From contig RBKR01000016.1 of NCBI GenBank assembly GCA_004835665.1, positions 806,001 to 870,000 of the forward strand: DNA of 64,000 nt, written 5' to 3'. This document shows positions 11,616 to 22,699 of the stretch, piece after piece. The notes under the pieces were generated by a model. The model was given only the letters and a program-made list of their open reading frames with translations, did no database searches and was not told the DNA's origin. The translations under genes were made by a program, and so were the position numbers. How positions within the stretch are numbered: the stretch's first letter is position 1; each line of letters starts with the position of its first letter. This stretch comes from Phoma sp. XZ068. Taxonomy: Eukaryota > Ascomycota > Dothideomycetes > Pleosporales > Didymellaceae.

Positions 11616-13634
11616 ATGGTGCTCGCAAAGTCCAAGAAGGCCGTTGGCCTGGGCAACAGTCTTATGAACGACAGGTTCGGCAAGGGCAAGGGCGCTGATA
11701 TGCGCCGTGGTAACTTTCAAGGCGGTATTGAGCGGACAAACCACCAGACTGGTGAGAAGGTGAGTTCTGACAGATCGAGCGCACTGTGAGACTCTGCTAA
11801 CACCATGTAGTACATCACCAACGAGAAGAAGGAGGCATCATGGGTGAAGATGCGCTCCGTCACCGAGCAGGGCGACCTCGACGAATTTCTTGAGACCGCA
11901 GAACTAGCAGGCACCGACTTCACCGCAGAGAAGATGAACAACGTCAAGATCATCCACAAGGACCAAAAGAACCCATACCTACTGTCCGCGGACCAGGAGC
12001 GCAACCTCGTCAAGAGGCAGAAGGAGAACAGGCACAAGTTGACGGTACCAAGGCGACCGCAGTGGGATTCGAAGACAACACCCCAGCAACTGGACACACG
12101 CGAGAAGGAAGCCATGCTACAGTGGAGGCGAGGTCTTGCCGAGCTCACAGAGAACAACGACTTGTTAACAACCCCATTCGAACGTAACCTCGAGGTTTGG
12201 AGGCAGTTGTGGCGTGTCATCGAGCGATCCGACTTGGTCGTTCAAATTGTAGACGCCCGAAACCCCCTCTTGTTCAGATCTGAGGATTTGGAGGTCTATG
12301 TCAAGGAAGTTGACTCCAAGAAGAACAACTTGCTGCTGGTCAACAAGGCGGATATGATGACGCAAGAGCAGCGCACAGCCTGGGCCGACTACTTTGAAGA
12401 GAACGGCATCAACTACAAGTTCTTCTCTGCCGAGCTGGCTAAGGAGATGAACGAGGCAAGGGAACTTGCAGAGGAGGCCTCCGAGTCGGAGGAAGAATCA
12501 GAGGAGGACGAGGACGAGGTTGAATCCGACGAGGATGAGGAAGATGTTCTTGCCAAGGAGGCAAAGAAGATTGATCTGCAAGACAAGCAAGATAAGGAGA
12601 CGACAGATACTCCTGGCGAAGGCATCGAGCTGGCAGAGAGTGATGAACGAACCCGAATATTGACTACCGACGAGCTCGAGGCGCTCTTCCTTGAACACGC
12701 TCCCGAGATCGACACTGGACCTGACGGACAGCCCCGCAAGACCTCCATCGGTCTGGTCGGTTACCCCAACGTCGGTAAATCATCCACTATCAACGCCCTC
12801 ATCGGTGCGAAGAAGGTGTCAGTCTCTGCCACACCCGGAAAGACAAAGCATTTCCAGACTATCCATCTCAGCGAAAATGTCGTCCTTTGCGATTGCCCCG
12901 GTCTCGTGTTCCCTAGTTTCGCGGCTACCAAGGCTGAGCTCGTCTGTGCTGGTGTTCTTCCTATCGATCAATTGCGAGAATACACTGGACCTGGTGGTCT
13001 TGTTGCGCAACGTATTCCCCAGCCTTTCCTCGAGGCTATCTATGGTATGAAGATTGATATCCGCCCGCGTGAAGAAGGCGGCACTGGTGTTCCTACATCA
13101 GACGAGGTCCTACGCGCGTACGCCATTGCACGTGGTTTCCAAACACAAGGTCTCGGCCAGCCAGACGAGTCGCGAGCCGCCCGTTACATCCTGAAGGACT
13201 ACGTGAAGGGTAAACTGCTCTTCTGCCACCCACCTCCGAGCGACCCGTCCATCGACCCCAAGTACTTCAACCGCGAGCTTTACGATGCCGCACATCTGCC
13301 CGAGAAGCGCCGTGCACGTCTCGCGCGTATGACCGAAGCTGCTGAAGACGAGACGCTGATGGATCAAGACGAGTTCGGCTTTGCTCCCAAGACAGGCCAG
13401 AAGTCGCAACGCATGGACAAGAAGTTCTTCGGCCCTGGACAGGGCATGGCGCATGTCAACAAGCCATTCAACTACCAGTACAGCGAGCAGGGCAAGGAGC
13501 TGAGCGGCAGAAAACTCAAGCAAATGTCTGCACTCAACATGGACGTTGACCCGACCGACTTGAGGCTGAGCAGCAAGAAGCACTTCAAGGCCAACAAGAG
13601 GAGGGCGAAGAAGGTGCGATCGGAGTACGAGTAG
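11616..13634 (+). CDS. LSG1: Large-subunit GTPase LSG1 (60S export/NMD3 release)
   Basis: Circularly permuted GTPase that acts in the cytoplasm to release the export adaptor NMD3 from pre-60S particles. Exons are 11616-11759 and 11811-13634, with a 51-nt intron; the product is 655 residues. The N-terminus MVLAKSKKAVGLGNSLMNDR is typical of LSG1. The permuted G-domain order is visible: DARNPLLFR, then the G4 motif NKADM, a long Glu/Asp-rich insert, then the P-loop GYPNVGKSST, the ATPGKTKHFQT switch and DCPG. The basic C-terminal tail (KKHFKANKRRAKKVR) is also characteristic. Divergent from LTV1. Confidence 0.97.
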
Positions 13635-14264
13635 ATTCTGACTTGCTGCCTGTCTTTGCCGCTTTCGATAGAGGTGATTGCGCTGACTGCGCGGATTGAT
13701 ACCTTCGTTCTTGTTTACGAATGCATGGGTGGTGTTTCGGTTTGCATCGCAGGTCAGTCGTTTTGACCATAGCTAAAATTAAGATATACCTTCTTCAGCC
13801 GTCTTGCACACTTCGCATGTGATGCCGCACGGATTCTGCAGCCGCCCGCTTTTGTTCCTTCCGCGGCGGCCGTCAGTTCCGGCAATATGGAAAGACATTT
13901 CTCACAAGCATTTGCCTAGGAGGACTGTCCCAGATACAGCAAGCGTAGGCGAGAATAGTGAACGCCAAGGGCAAAATTTGCATCTAATCTTATCAATCGG
14001 CAGCGCAACCTGACCACTCCCATGGTACGATACCATTAGCCCCACTTCCTGGGGGATCATCGTCCAGTAGTTGTGTGGACTACCTCGTGATTGACATTCT
14101 GGACAGCATGGAACCAGGAAAACGGCTCCACATGAGGAGATCCCTCGGCTTTTCACCTTCACCATACAAGTAGATGCCGTGTTCCACCATCTTGCCTGGC
14201 GCGCAACCTCACTACATCTCAACACACTTGCGACCGCACTGAGCGACAGCTATTGTGTATCAAA
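13635..14264. promoter_or_regulatory. Intergenic region upstream of siderophore-type transporter
   Basis: About 630 bp with no gene. A TTATCA hexamer (reverse complement TGATAA, fitting the fungal HGATAR GATA-factor core) occurs at 13990-13995. One short motif is weak evidence, but iron-responsive GATA repression is the known mode for siderophore transporters. Confidence 0.3.
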
Positions 14265-16389
14265 ATGGCGTCCTCACCTGATGATGATCACATCAAGCAG
14301 ATCAACGACGACAGCAAGAGTGTCACGCCAACCGAGAAACCGGAGCCACTGACAGACACCAAGTCGCCCGGTGTTGCTCGCATCGAAGCCCTTAACGCTC
14401 ACACATCACTGATCAACCGCTGCTGCATCTTTTTCGGGCTGTTTCTTGTAGCTTACGCATATGGTCTCGATGGTACTTTGCGCGGCACGTACCAGCCTTA
14501 TGCAACGGCTGGCTTTCAGACACACTCCACGCTTGCTACGATCGGTGAGTCTGCTGATACGGTTATTCATATTTACTCTAGCTAATGCAGCGTTTAGGTG
14601 TGCTGCGAAGTGTGATTGCTGCGGCTGCTCAGGTATGTTACCCGAAATCTTATGTGTGAACGGAGAACTAACATATATCCCAGCCAACTGCTGCGAAGAT
14701 TGGTATGCTCACCGCTTTTTGAATATGTTATAAGGTTCTAACCGGATCCAGCCGATGTGTTTGGACGTGTTGAAGTTGTCCTAGTGTCTATTTTCTTCTA
14801 CGTCCTCGGTAAGCTAGATGTTGATGTTGCCGGTAGTGTGAGTGATGCTGATTGTGTTAGGAACGATTATCGAAGCTGTCAGTGATAATGTAGAGTCGTT
14901 TGCAGCAGGTGCTGTGTTCTATCAGGTATGTCCCAATCCGATTGATCATAGATACAGGCTGACTGTGTACAGGTCGGTTACACGGTCATGATTGTACTGA
15001 TCGAAATTATTATCGCGGATATCACATCCCTTCGATCGCGTCTCTTCTTCTCATATGTCCCCGCCATACCCTTCCTGGTAAGTTGTACCCCTCTTATCGT
15101 GTGGATATCACTGACAAGCGTCAGATCAACACTTGGGTGAGCGGCGATGTCAGTCAAGCAGTCCTCACTTCAACAACCTGGCGATGGGGAGTGGGCATGT
15201 GGGCCATCATCTATACCGCCTGCGCTATACCTTTGATCGCATCCTTGTCGTGGTCATCCTACAAGGCCAAGAAGGCCGGAGCTCTTGCACAGTTCAAGAC
15301 TCCGTATCAGATGTACGGTGGCAAGCGCCTTGCAGTATCCCTCTTCTGGCAGCTTGATGTACCGGGCATCATCCTTCTGATTGCAGTATTTGGCTGCATC
15401 CTCACAGTGAGTCACGTCCCCAGAACTGGCACGTTCGACACTGACAACTGCAGCCCTTCACGATTGCAGGCGGAGTCTCCTCCCAATGGGGCACTGCGAA
15501 AGTCATCGCTCCTCTTGTAATTGGCATCCTCTGTATTCCTGTCTTCATCCTCTGGGAAGGCCGCGCCCCTCACCCCATGCTGCCTTTCCACCTCCTCGCC
15601 GATCGCGCAGTCTGGGGCGCTCTCGGCATTGCATGCACTCTGAACTTTGCTTGGTACATGCAAGGCGACTTCTTGTACACCGTACTTGTTGTTTCTTTCA
15701 ACGAGAGCATCAAGAGCGCGACACGTATCTCCTCGCTCTACAGCTTCAGTTCGGTCATCACCGGCCTCATCCTTGGAATGGTGGTCTTCAGGGTGCGACG
15801 CCTCAAGCCTTTCATCGTCTTCGGTACCTGTCTGTTCTTGGTCGCCTTTGGCCTGCTCATCCACTACCGCGGCGGAACTGGCCCAGCAAGCCACTCCGGC
15901 ATCGTCGGCGCACAGATCTGTCTCGGTATCGCAGGAGGAATGTTTCCCTACCCAGCACAGGCCAGTATCCAAGCAGCGACCAAGCACGAGCACGTCGCTA
16001 TCGTCACGGGTATCTACCTCGCCACCTACAACATTGGCTCTGCGCTGGGCAACACAGTCAGCGGCGCTATGTGGCAACATATCATCCCCAACGAGCTGCT
16101 GCGCCAGACTGGCAGCTCTGCTCTCGCTGCTGAAGTCTACGCCGATCCGTTCACGTTCGCAACGACATATCCCGTTGGCACACCCGAGAGGGACGCTGTC
16201 ATTCTGGCGTACCGACATGTACAGAGGCTGCTCTGCATCGCCGGTATTTGTCTGTCCATCCTGCTTATCGCCTTCTCGCTCGTCATCCGCAACCCTGAGC
16301 TCGGCAAGGAGCAGAGTCTGGAGCATGCCGAGGAGCGCGAGGTTCGTGAGACCAAGGGAAAGGGGGTCTGGGCGTGGCTGAAGAACTGA
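14265..16389 (+). CDS. MFS siderophore-iron transporter (SIT/Mir family)
   Basis: Predicted plasma-membrane proton symporter for ferric siderophores. Eight exons: 14265-14544, 14598-14632, 14684-14702, 14752-14808, 14861-14925, 14973-15077, 15125-15406, 15454-16389; introns are 47-53 nt and the product is 592 residues, the usual SIT length. The family hallmark AYGLDGTLRGTYQPYAT in the first helix is clear, followed by [20 protein letters not shown] and DVFGRVEVVLVS (the MFS motif A region). The second half carries the long extracellular loop between the last helices typical of SITs (TTYPVGTPERDAVILAYRHV). The 19- and 35-nt micro-exons are supported by unbroken family-like sequence across them. 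The substrate siderophore cannot be read from sequence. Confidence 0.92.
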
Positions 16390-17545
16390 GCAGCCGCTTG
16401 CTGAGAGAACGAGTGGACAGATAACGAGTGTGTAATAATACGGATGATGTATGGTAAAGTTCGAGTCAGTCAGCAGGAACCGGTACTTGTCTTATAACGA
16501 GGGTGCTCTACTACTGGGTAGTTGGCACGATCACAAGGGAATAATTCAATACATAATACCCACTCACAGCTACCTCTCGACGGAGATCGATGAAGCAACA
16601 CTCTACCTGAAAGTATCGCAGCACAAACCCAAGCATCTCACTTCTCACATTGATATACCTCGAGCAAACCCACACCTATCCATCCCCAACCACCCCCTTC
16701 CCTCTATCCACACATTTCGCCGCAACAAAAGCTGCCACAGTTACACAACACACAGCCTTACCCACCGACACTTTCCCCCCGCAGCGGTTCCGCGTATACG
16801 TATACGTATAGTCCCACACCCGGAACCCGTCGGATGCCATGCACGTGCGTCGTTGGCGCGGGACTTGCCGCTGACAGGACTCTCCACAAAAGCAGGTACA
16901 ATCGCGCCGACGTTACATGGGAGTCTAGAACGCGGAATGCGTCGGAATAGGGAGGGGGGGTATTCGGAAAGGTTGGTATTTATATGTAAAAGTTTGAAAA
17001 AGCAGTTGAAAAAAAGATGGGAAGGGGAAAGGGTTGAAAAGTCAAATTGAGATTGGGAGGATGAATGTGACTGTGGATGTGGATGAATATTTCATTGAAG
17101 TGATTTTCTATCTGTTTGTTTTTTGAAAAATAAGATAGCTTTTAGCGTCTCTAGCACGCGGTGCGGTGCGATATATGAAAAGCCGTCCAGGAATCCTTGA
17201 ATACTTCAGACAGGAAAAAAAATCTGCGACCGCTCCAGAGCGCTGTCTATGTCCGTCTGACTTGCAACGGCGCCTCTCTATTTGAACTTTGCTGAATGAT
17301 AACTACGCCGCCGGCGCGAAAGGGCCGCTTGTTACGTGCGTCCGCTCGAGTGTTGGGGGAAATGGATTAAATGGTTATAGCGAAATAGTGACATGTGGCC
17401 AGAAGTCGAAGAATGGTGTGGTGGTGAAGCGAAGAATGCAATGCAGTCATAAGGATATGATGTACGCCGGGGTATGCAAGGTGGTAATACAGACAATGGG
17501 CTCATTAAACATGATACGGGCGAAAGGGTAGTGCTTGGGCACAGA
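16390..17545. other. Intergenic region with low-complexity sequence
   Basis: About 1.15 kb between convergent genes. It contains a (CGTATA)3-like tract at about 16793-16810, poly-A and poly-G runs, and a 199-codon plus-strand frame (16451-17050) with no family resemblance and no codon pattern like its neighbours. I call no gene here. Confidence 0.5.
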
Positions 17546-18640
17546 TTAGACTTCGTGTCGGTCGTCCAGCTCGACGTCCTTTTGGCTTATGCGGCGGTAG
17601 AATGGTAGCCGTGCGTATGAAGATCGGAGTTTGGGCGAGCCGGGCTGCTTGAAACCCTTGTTGAGGAAGAAGATCTTGTAGAGCATCCCGAGTACTGTGA
17701 AACCGACTGTGAAGCCGATGAGGGTCACGAACATCCAGTGGTTGCCCAGCCAGAAGATGACCTTGACGTCAGTCCTGTGCCAGCTGTTGCCCAGGTGGTG
17801 GGTGAAGAAGCTCCATGGGTGATTATTGTACTCGTCGGGGAAGAGGATGCGGAGGCGGTCATTGCCTTGGGGGCCCTGGTTCATGTAGTGGCGCCAGACG
17901 AGACTGAGGTAGAGAGGACCGGTCGATGCCATGACCGTAATGTATGGGAGTGGCCAGCGGCGGTTGTAGTCGGTCAGGGAATCGATCGCCTTGAGGAAGA
18001 ATGGGTGGCGGGGAACTGAGCCCATGACATCGTTGGAAATACCGGTGGGAATGGTGCGGCGAACCCAGGCTGGATAGGCAAGAAGAGGGTCGAGGCTGCG
18101 ATTGCATCCCTGGGGTTGTTAGCTGTACTCCATTGGCCAGTCCCTTGTTGTACATACATCGTCCAGGTCAATGTAGATGCCACCAAAGTGGTGCAGCACA
18201 AAGTAGCGAATCGTGTCGGCGCGCTGGATGGGGTAGGGATAGCCGTCAAAGGTCTCGAGGAACCATGGGTACTCGTTGGCAATGAACTCGCGAGCCTTCT
18301 TATCGGTCCAGAGCTGGTCCTGTCAGTATGCGTTGTTGAGGTCTTGTTGTGGTGGCAGTACCTTGTATTCATAGTCCGGGTGCATATCAATGCAGCTTTG
18401 CTGGGGGCCCTTCCAGTGCACTGGGATGCTGTCGTTGATGTACGTCTGGTGGATGATCTTAGGGACCAATTGCGGGCGGTCACTCACTGCGCTCGAGTTG
18501 GGCGCAGGAAGCTCGCCGCGCAGGATGGCATCTTCGCGGCCAGTTGCAACCAGCAGGCCGAGCAGTGTCCAGACGCTGTGCACTGCGAAGCCGAGCACGA
18601 CAACGGTGACGAGGATAAATATGGTGATGCCTCTTTTCAT
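17546..18640 (-). CDS. Inositol-phosphoceramide mannosyltransferase-type glycosyltransferase (SUR1/CSH1 family)
   Basis: Catalytic subunit type of mannosyl-inositol-phosphoceramide synthase, a Golgi GDP-mannose transferase that makes MIPC sphingolipids. Exons are 18640-18362, 18319-18158 and 18109-17546; the product is 334 residues. An N-terminal signal-anchor helix (ITIFILVTVVVLGFAVHSVW) precedes the domain. Family motifs are PKIIHQTY, ADTIRYFVLHHFGGIYIDLD (the DXD-sugar domain, split by the second intron right after DLDD) and NDVMGSVPRHPF. A second membrane helix sits near the C-terminus (MFVTLIGFTVGFTVLGMLY), as in SUR1/CSH1. A related alpha-1,6-mannosyltransferase family (OCH1-like) shares the DXD domain but not the C-terminal helix, so MIPC synthase is favoured. 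Confidence 0.88.
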
Positions 18641-20114
18641 GGTGACGGCTGCTGCTCTTCGCGGCCTCCTTTTTCTTGCTGTCTTTAGCGCGGCCGGGGG
18701 TGTCGAGCGTCGCGTGCGCCAGAAGAGGTGTTGGGGTCGAAGCGCGGGGGATCAGGCACTCTTGTAGCGGAGGTGACGTCTCGGGAGTCTCGTGTCTCGT
18801 AGACTTGGCGGGTCGAGGCAGAGAGGAAGAGGCGTGAAAGAAAGGCGCGCGAGACAGGCCCGGTGTTGGTGGCTAGGTATGCTAGCTGCTGCGCCAACAA
18901 TCTCGCTTGCAACTCCGCCAGCCCTGGCTGCGTACGGACAGGGGGTGGTAGTTGCGACAGCCAATCGCAATTCTCCCAGACCCACTGTCACAAGCCGAAA
19001 ACGCGGGATGGTGGCCTGAACTTTTTCACGATAAAACGCCTCAGGCTTGCAATGATACGCGGCTATGCGCCGCTGTATGCTCTACGACTGCACTCGGTCC
19101 TTTTCTCTCCCCGCTGTACATGCTCTGTGAACGCGCACTCACCGTCTCACCTCATGCTCGCAGCATGATCTAAACTCGGAGCCCCTTGCGAGTTTGGGGC
19201 TGTGTTGCTGTGGCATCTGCTCCGCTGATGACGATCTCCTGCAGGCGCGCTACACCAACTGCCGCCCAACTGCTGGTCTGCGCCGCCGCGCTCAAGACGG
19301 CAAAACACTTCCTGGGCGCTGCATGCCCGCTACCATGCTGCATGTACGTCATTGGCTACGCACGCTCTTTTCGACGTCTTGAGATGCTTGCGACGGATAA
19401 ACATGGCCAAGTCTCAGCATCATGACGTCGTGAAGTCTGAGTCGATAGCCAAAAAATACAATGTGCTTGAACGAGGCGAGACCGGTCCAGCCTCATGTAA
19501 CAGGTCGTCCAGAGGCGTGCGGAAGAATGGTCATGATAGTGCCCTCAAGTGCCCTCACCGCTTAAGATGCTTAGTCGCTGCGTTTTGCATCACGGCCATG
19601 TAGCCAAAAATCTTTGTCCATTAAGATGTCACAATGATTGCGTCTACGTATTTGACGAGGCATATACGACTGTCGTGTTGATATGGTGCTTGATCGTTAG
19701 GTGTTGATATGGTGCTTCATCGTTAGGTGTGTGATTTGTCGTGATACATGGTAAGCAACTTTGCTCCCGTACTGTTCAACGATCTCACTTTTCTCCAAGT
19801 CTTCATTGCAATAAGCTTTCTCTGGCCTCCTTAATTGTTGTTCCACCTTTCAGACAGTCTCTTGGAGCTGGTATTTTATTCCATGCTCCTACCTGCCTTA
19901 CCTGGAGTGCAAGTGACAAAGTCGTGACAATGACAACTGCGACTTGACGAAAACATGACCAGCACTGCGCTTTCCTTCAATGAAACGTGGATCTGAAGCA
20001 CCTATCTACCAGATTTGCCATGCTGCACTCTCTCTCCGACAAGCAACCTAGAATTATGCCCCTCTTCACAGTTCTCGAGCACTAACCCTACACCATCGTC
20101 ATTCCTAACATTGT
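18641..20114. other. Intergenic region, no supported gene
   Basis: About 1.5 kb between divergent genes. The several short open frames overlap each other and match nothing I know. It contains the 26-bp duplication listed separately. Confidence 0.5.
19675..19726. repeat. Tandem duplication, 2 x 26 bp
   Basis: Two adjacent 26-bp copies (19675-19700 and 19701-19726) beginning GTGTTGATATGGTGCTT and ending CGTTAG differ at a single base (G/C at position 18 of the unit). A recent short duplication in non-coding DNA. Confidence 0.9.
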
Positions 20115-21872
20115 ATGCCCTCACTATCGTCTACAGGGCGGGCGTGGCTCTTGCTTGCAGCAACAATCACCTTAGCACCACGAGTATCTCAACAAGCCTC
20201 TGTCCGAAGGGCATCAGCTGTCACAGTCCGTAAGAGTGATGCTGCACAACAGAAAGAGGGAGACTTTGGCGAATCTATGGTTTCCCGCGCAGTCTTTACA
20301 GTCGTCTCACTGCTTTGCATGACCGTCCTGGGTGGGCTGGTTGGTGCGAAGGTAGGACCGTTGCCAACAGCCTAGACTAATACAACCAGGTTATCGAGTA
20401 CAACAGATCGACCGCAAAAGGCTGAAAAACCTTTGTTTTACCCACCTCCTCATCTGCCTCCTTTACATACTTGCGCTTTGTTTTGTCTTTTCCGCTGCTG
20501 TGGTCGAGAGCGGGCTCGGACTAGCCTCTATCGGCGTCTGTCGAGGAGCGGTCTTTCTTTGCCTCGGATTTTATATTGTCAGCAAGGTGGTCATGTGAGT
20601 CGATGCATTCATCGTTCTCGAGCCTTGTGCTTGTAGGTATGCAGACTACGACTAATCTCAGGTCTGCAGGTATATATTCCTCGTCGAGAGAGCCCACGCT
20701 CTTCGAGCTCCGTTCAAACGCCGTGCTCACGACTGGCTATGGATCATCGGAACAATCTTGATCCTGACAGGCTTTGGTAGTATCGGCATCGTTGCCTTTA
20801 CCAATCCTGTGGCCGATTTGTCTCCAATCGATGGTCGATGTCGGATAGGCATACCACGATACGTCACGATACCCCTGGTCTCCTATGATGTTGGCATCAA
20901 CACCCTCCTCACACTGACCTTCGTATACCTTCTCAGGCCCCTTATGCGGTCTGGCAGCCTCCCCATCAAAGCGTTTCCAGCCACCCGCTTAGCAAAGTGC
21001 TTCAGCAGCATTTGCAGGCGATCAAAACAGAAGTCCAGCCTGCTTGCGGCTAACGAAAGGAATCAACACGTGGTTGAGAAGCTGGAGAAGCTTCTCTGGA
21101 AAACGTTCATAGGGTCTCTGCTGGTGATGATGCCGACTGTGGGTAACTTTGCGGCCTTGAGCGCACTTAAAGGTCGTGAGCTGGGTTGGGTGTGCTTGAC
21201 AACATGTACATTCGATGGTACGACTGCACGTGCTCGTACGACCGAAGACCTACTGACATTCATCACTAGTGGTTTGGACGGTCACTGTTTTCCACTGGCT
21301 GACCGTTGGTGCGAGCGAAACTGAGAAGAGGCAAGCCGACGAGTAAGTACAGCGTATCCTCATCAATCAGGTCCATGACCACATTACATACTGAAAAGAC
21401 GAACAAGCTGATCGGTTTGTGTAACAGACGGTTCTATCGATTACCAGCGTTTTCTGTGGCTCGTACCAGTACAGCGAGAACGTACAGAACAGCACGGATG
21501 GATTTCCACTCGACGGTTTCCCATAATTATTCGTTCCCAATGGAGACATACGACCAGGACGACTATCGACATGCGGAAAGGGCGTGTCCCGAGAAACTGC
21601 ATGCATCAACAATATCAAACCAGCAGCCCAATCCCTGCGTCGAGGCGACGGACATCATGAGCACCATCCCAGGCCCCTTTTCCGCTACACATCCTCGATC
21701 GCGTTCACTTGCACTGCCAAATACCATTACAGATCAGAATCCTCCTCCTCGGCGATGGTCTGCGACAGCAAACCCCTTCTCCTCGATACGGGAGCCCTGT
21801 CCAATACAACACGACTGGGACTTGGTTGATCAGTCGACATCTTCTCCTTCCTTTCGCGACGAGCGACTCTAA
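20115..21872 (+). CDS. Multi-pass membrane protein, fungal uncharacterised 7TM-like family
   Basis: Product unknown. Exons: 20115-20351, 20407-20594, 20670-21217, 21270-21342, 21428-21872; 496 residues. About seven hydrophobic helices are seen, for example AVFTVVSLLCMTVLGGLVGAK, HLLICLLYILALCFVFSAAV, AVFLCLGFYIVSKVVMYIFL, WIIGTILILTGFGSIGIVAF and WTVTVFHWLTVG. Between them are conserved-looking pieces: VERAHALRAPFKRR in a cytosolic loop and DGRCRIGIPRYVTIPLVSYD before helix 5. From memory this pattern belongs to a widespread ascomycete family of receptor-like membrane proteins without known function. The second acceptor (20406) was chosen because the nearer CAG at about 20391 leads to an in-frame stop. 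The C-terminal exon is hydrophilic and overlaps the opposite gene. Confidence 0.72.
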
Positions 21873-22305
21873 ATTCGGCAGTAGTGCGTTCTTTGCGCGG
21901 TTTGGCCCTTGGTGTAGCGTCAATGCTGAGGGAGGATGATAAGAACTTGAAGATGAAGTAGAGGACGGCGCCAGTCATGCAACCGATGAGGCCGGCGGTC
22001 CCGAGGTAGATGTAGAGTGTCTGTCGGTGTTAGGATTGTGTTTTTTTTTATCCTTGCAATCAATGTACCTCGATCCGTTCCAGCCATTTCACTTGCAGCG
22101 GTAACGTGATGATGTGAAATAGGCCCTTTACGAGATGGATAAAGGGGAGAAGCAGAAAGCTACCAACGATCCATATTGGCGAGAGAAGGAAGATTACTGC
22201 CCGTAGTATTGGTGATACAATAATGCGAACGGTAGTGATGAGCTTGCTGATGGGCCACCATATTAATTGTACAGCAGTGAGAAAGTGAACGAGCGCCTTG
22301 TCCAT
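21727..22305 (-). CDS. Small multi-helix membrane protein, unknown function
   Basis: Not recognised. Exons are 22305-22069 and 22020-21727, with a 48-nt intron; the product is 176 residues. The first 80 residues are nearly all hydrophobic, with three helices around LVHFLTAVQLIWWPISKLI, ILRAVIFLLSPIWIVGSFLL and FIHLVKGLFHIITLPL. After the intron comes a fourth helix (TLYIYLGTAGLIGCMTGAVL...FIFKFL) and a charged tail ending EEEDSDL. It resembles fungal small membrane proteins of the ER/peroxisome kind only in general layout. Its last 146 coding bases overlap the coding 3' end of the plus-strand membrane protein. Confidence 0.7.
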
Positions 22306-22699
22306 GTTGTTGAGGTGGACGCGTAGGTATGGCCGAAACGTGCAGTGGAAGCTACCACGCGGTCATCATGACGTGGGGATATGTAAAGGCCAAAGCAACG
22401 TGTGTCACCTAAACATGCCGATGCTGCGACTGATGGAGTGAAATATGTGAAAGTGAAGGATGCCAACATAAAGACAACCTCACAAAGTGCAACACGCGCC
22501 ACAGGCTGTTGTGGCTCGTGCGGAGTATCGGCGATAGACAGCTGCAAGCCATGCAATCCCAGTCCCTGGCGTGTCCCGCCGCATGCATCCTGAGACGGGC
22601 GATCTGGAGAGCTAGTTTTGACGTCTGTCGTCTACCGGTGACCCCCCTCGAAGCGCACGGGAACCAGAGACCGTTGCATCGCCGGATCTGGTCGCGGCC
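22306..22699. promoter_or_regulatory. Divergent intergenic region
   Basis: About 390 bp between the divergent small membrane protein and the SNF1 beta-subunit gene; presumably holds both promoters. No specific motif identified. Confidence 0.4.

Noticed and set aside
15412..16326. 304-codon minus-strand frame opposite the siderophore transporter
   Set aside because: Shadow of a well-supported MFS gene; composition is acidic/His-rich as expected from reversed membrane-protein codons.
16451..17050. 199-codon open frame on the plus strand between the siderophore transporter and the glycosyltransferase
   Set aside because: No family resemblance, low-complexity Thr/His/Pro-rich middle, crosses satellite sequence, and starts inside the likely 3' UTR.
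19741..20115. Upstream exon for the 7TM-like protein
   Set aside because: Short frames here lack hydrophobic or family sequence, and no splice junction gives a better N-terminus than ATG 20115.
20352..20460. Possible frameshift (pseudogene) in the 7TM-like gene after the first exon
   Set aside because: Using the acceptor at 20406 in place of the nearer CAG restores an open frame with a proper membrane helix, so no frameshift is needed.
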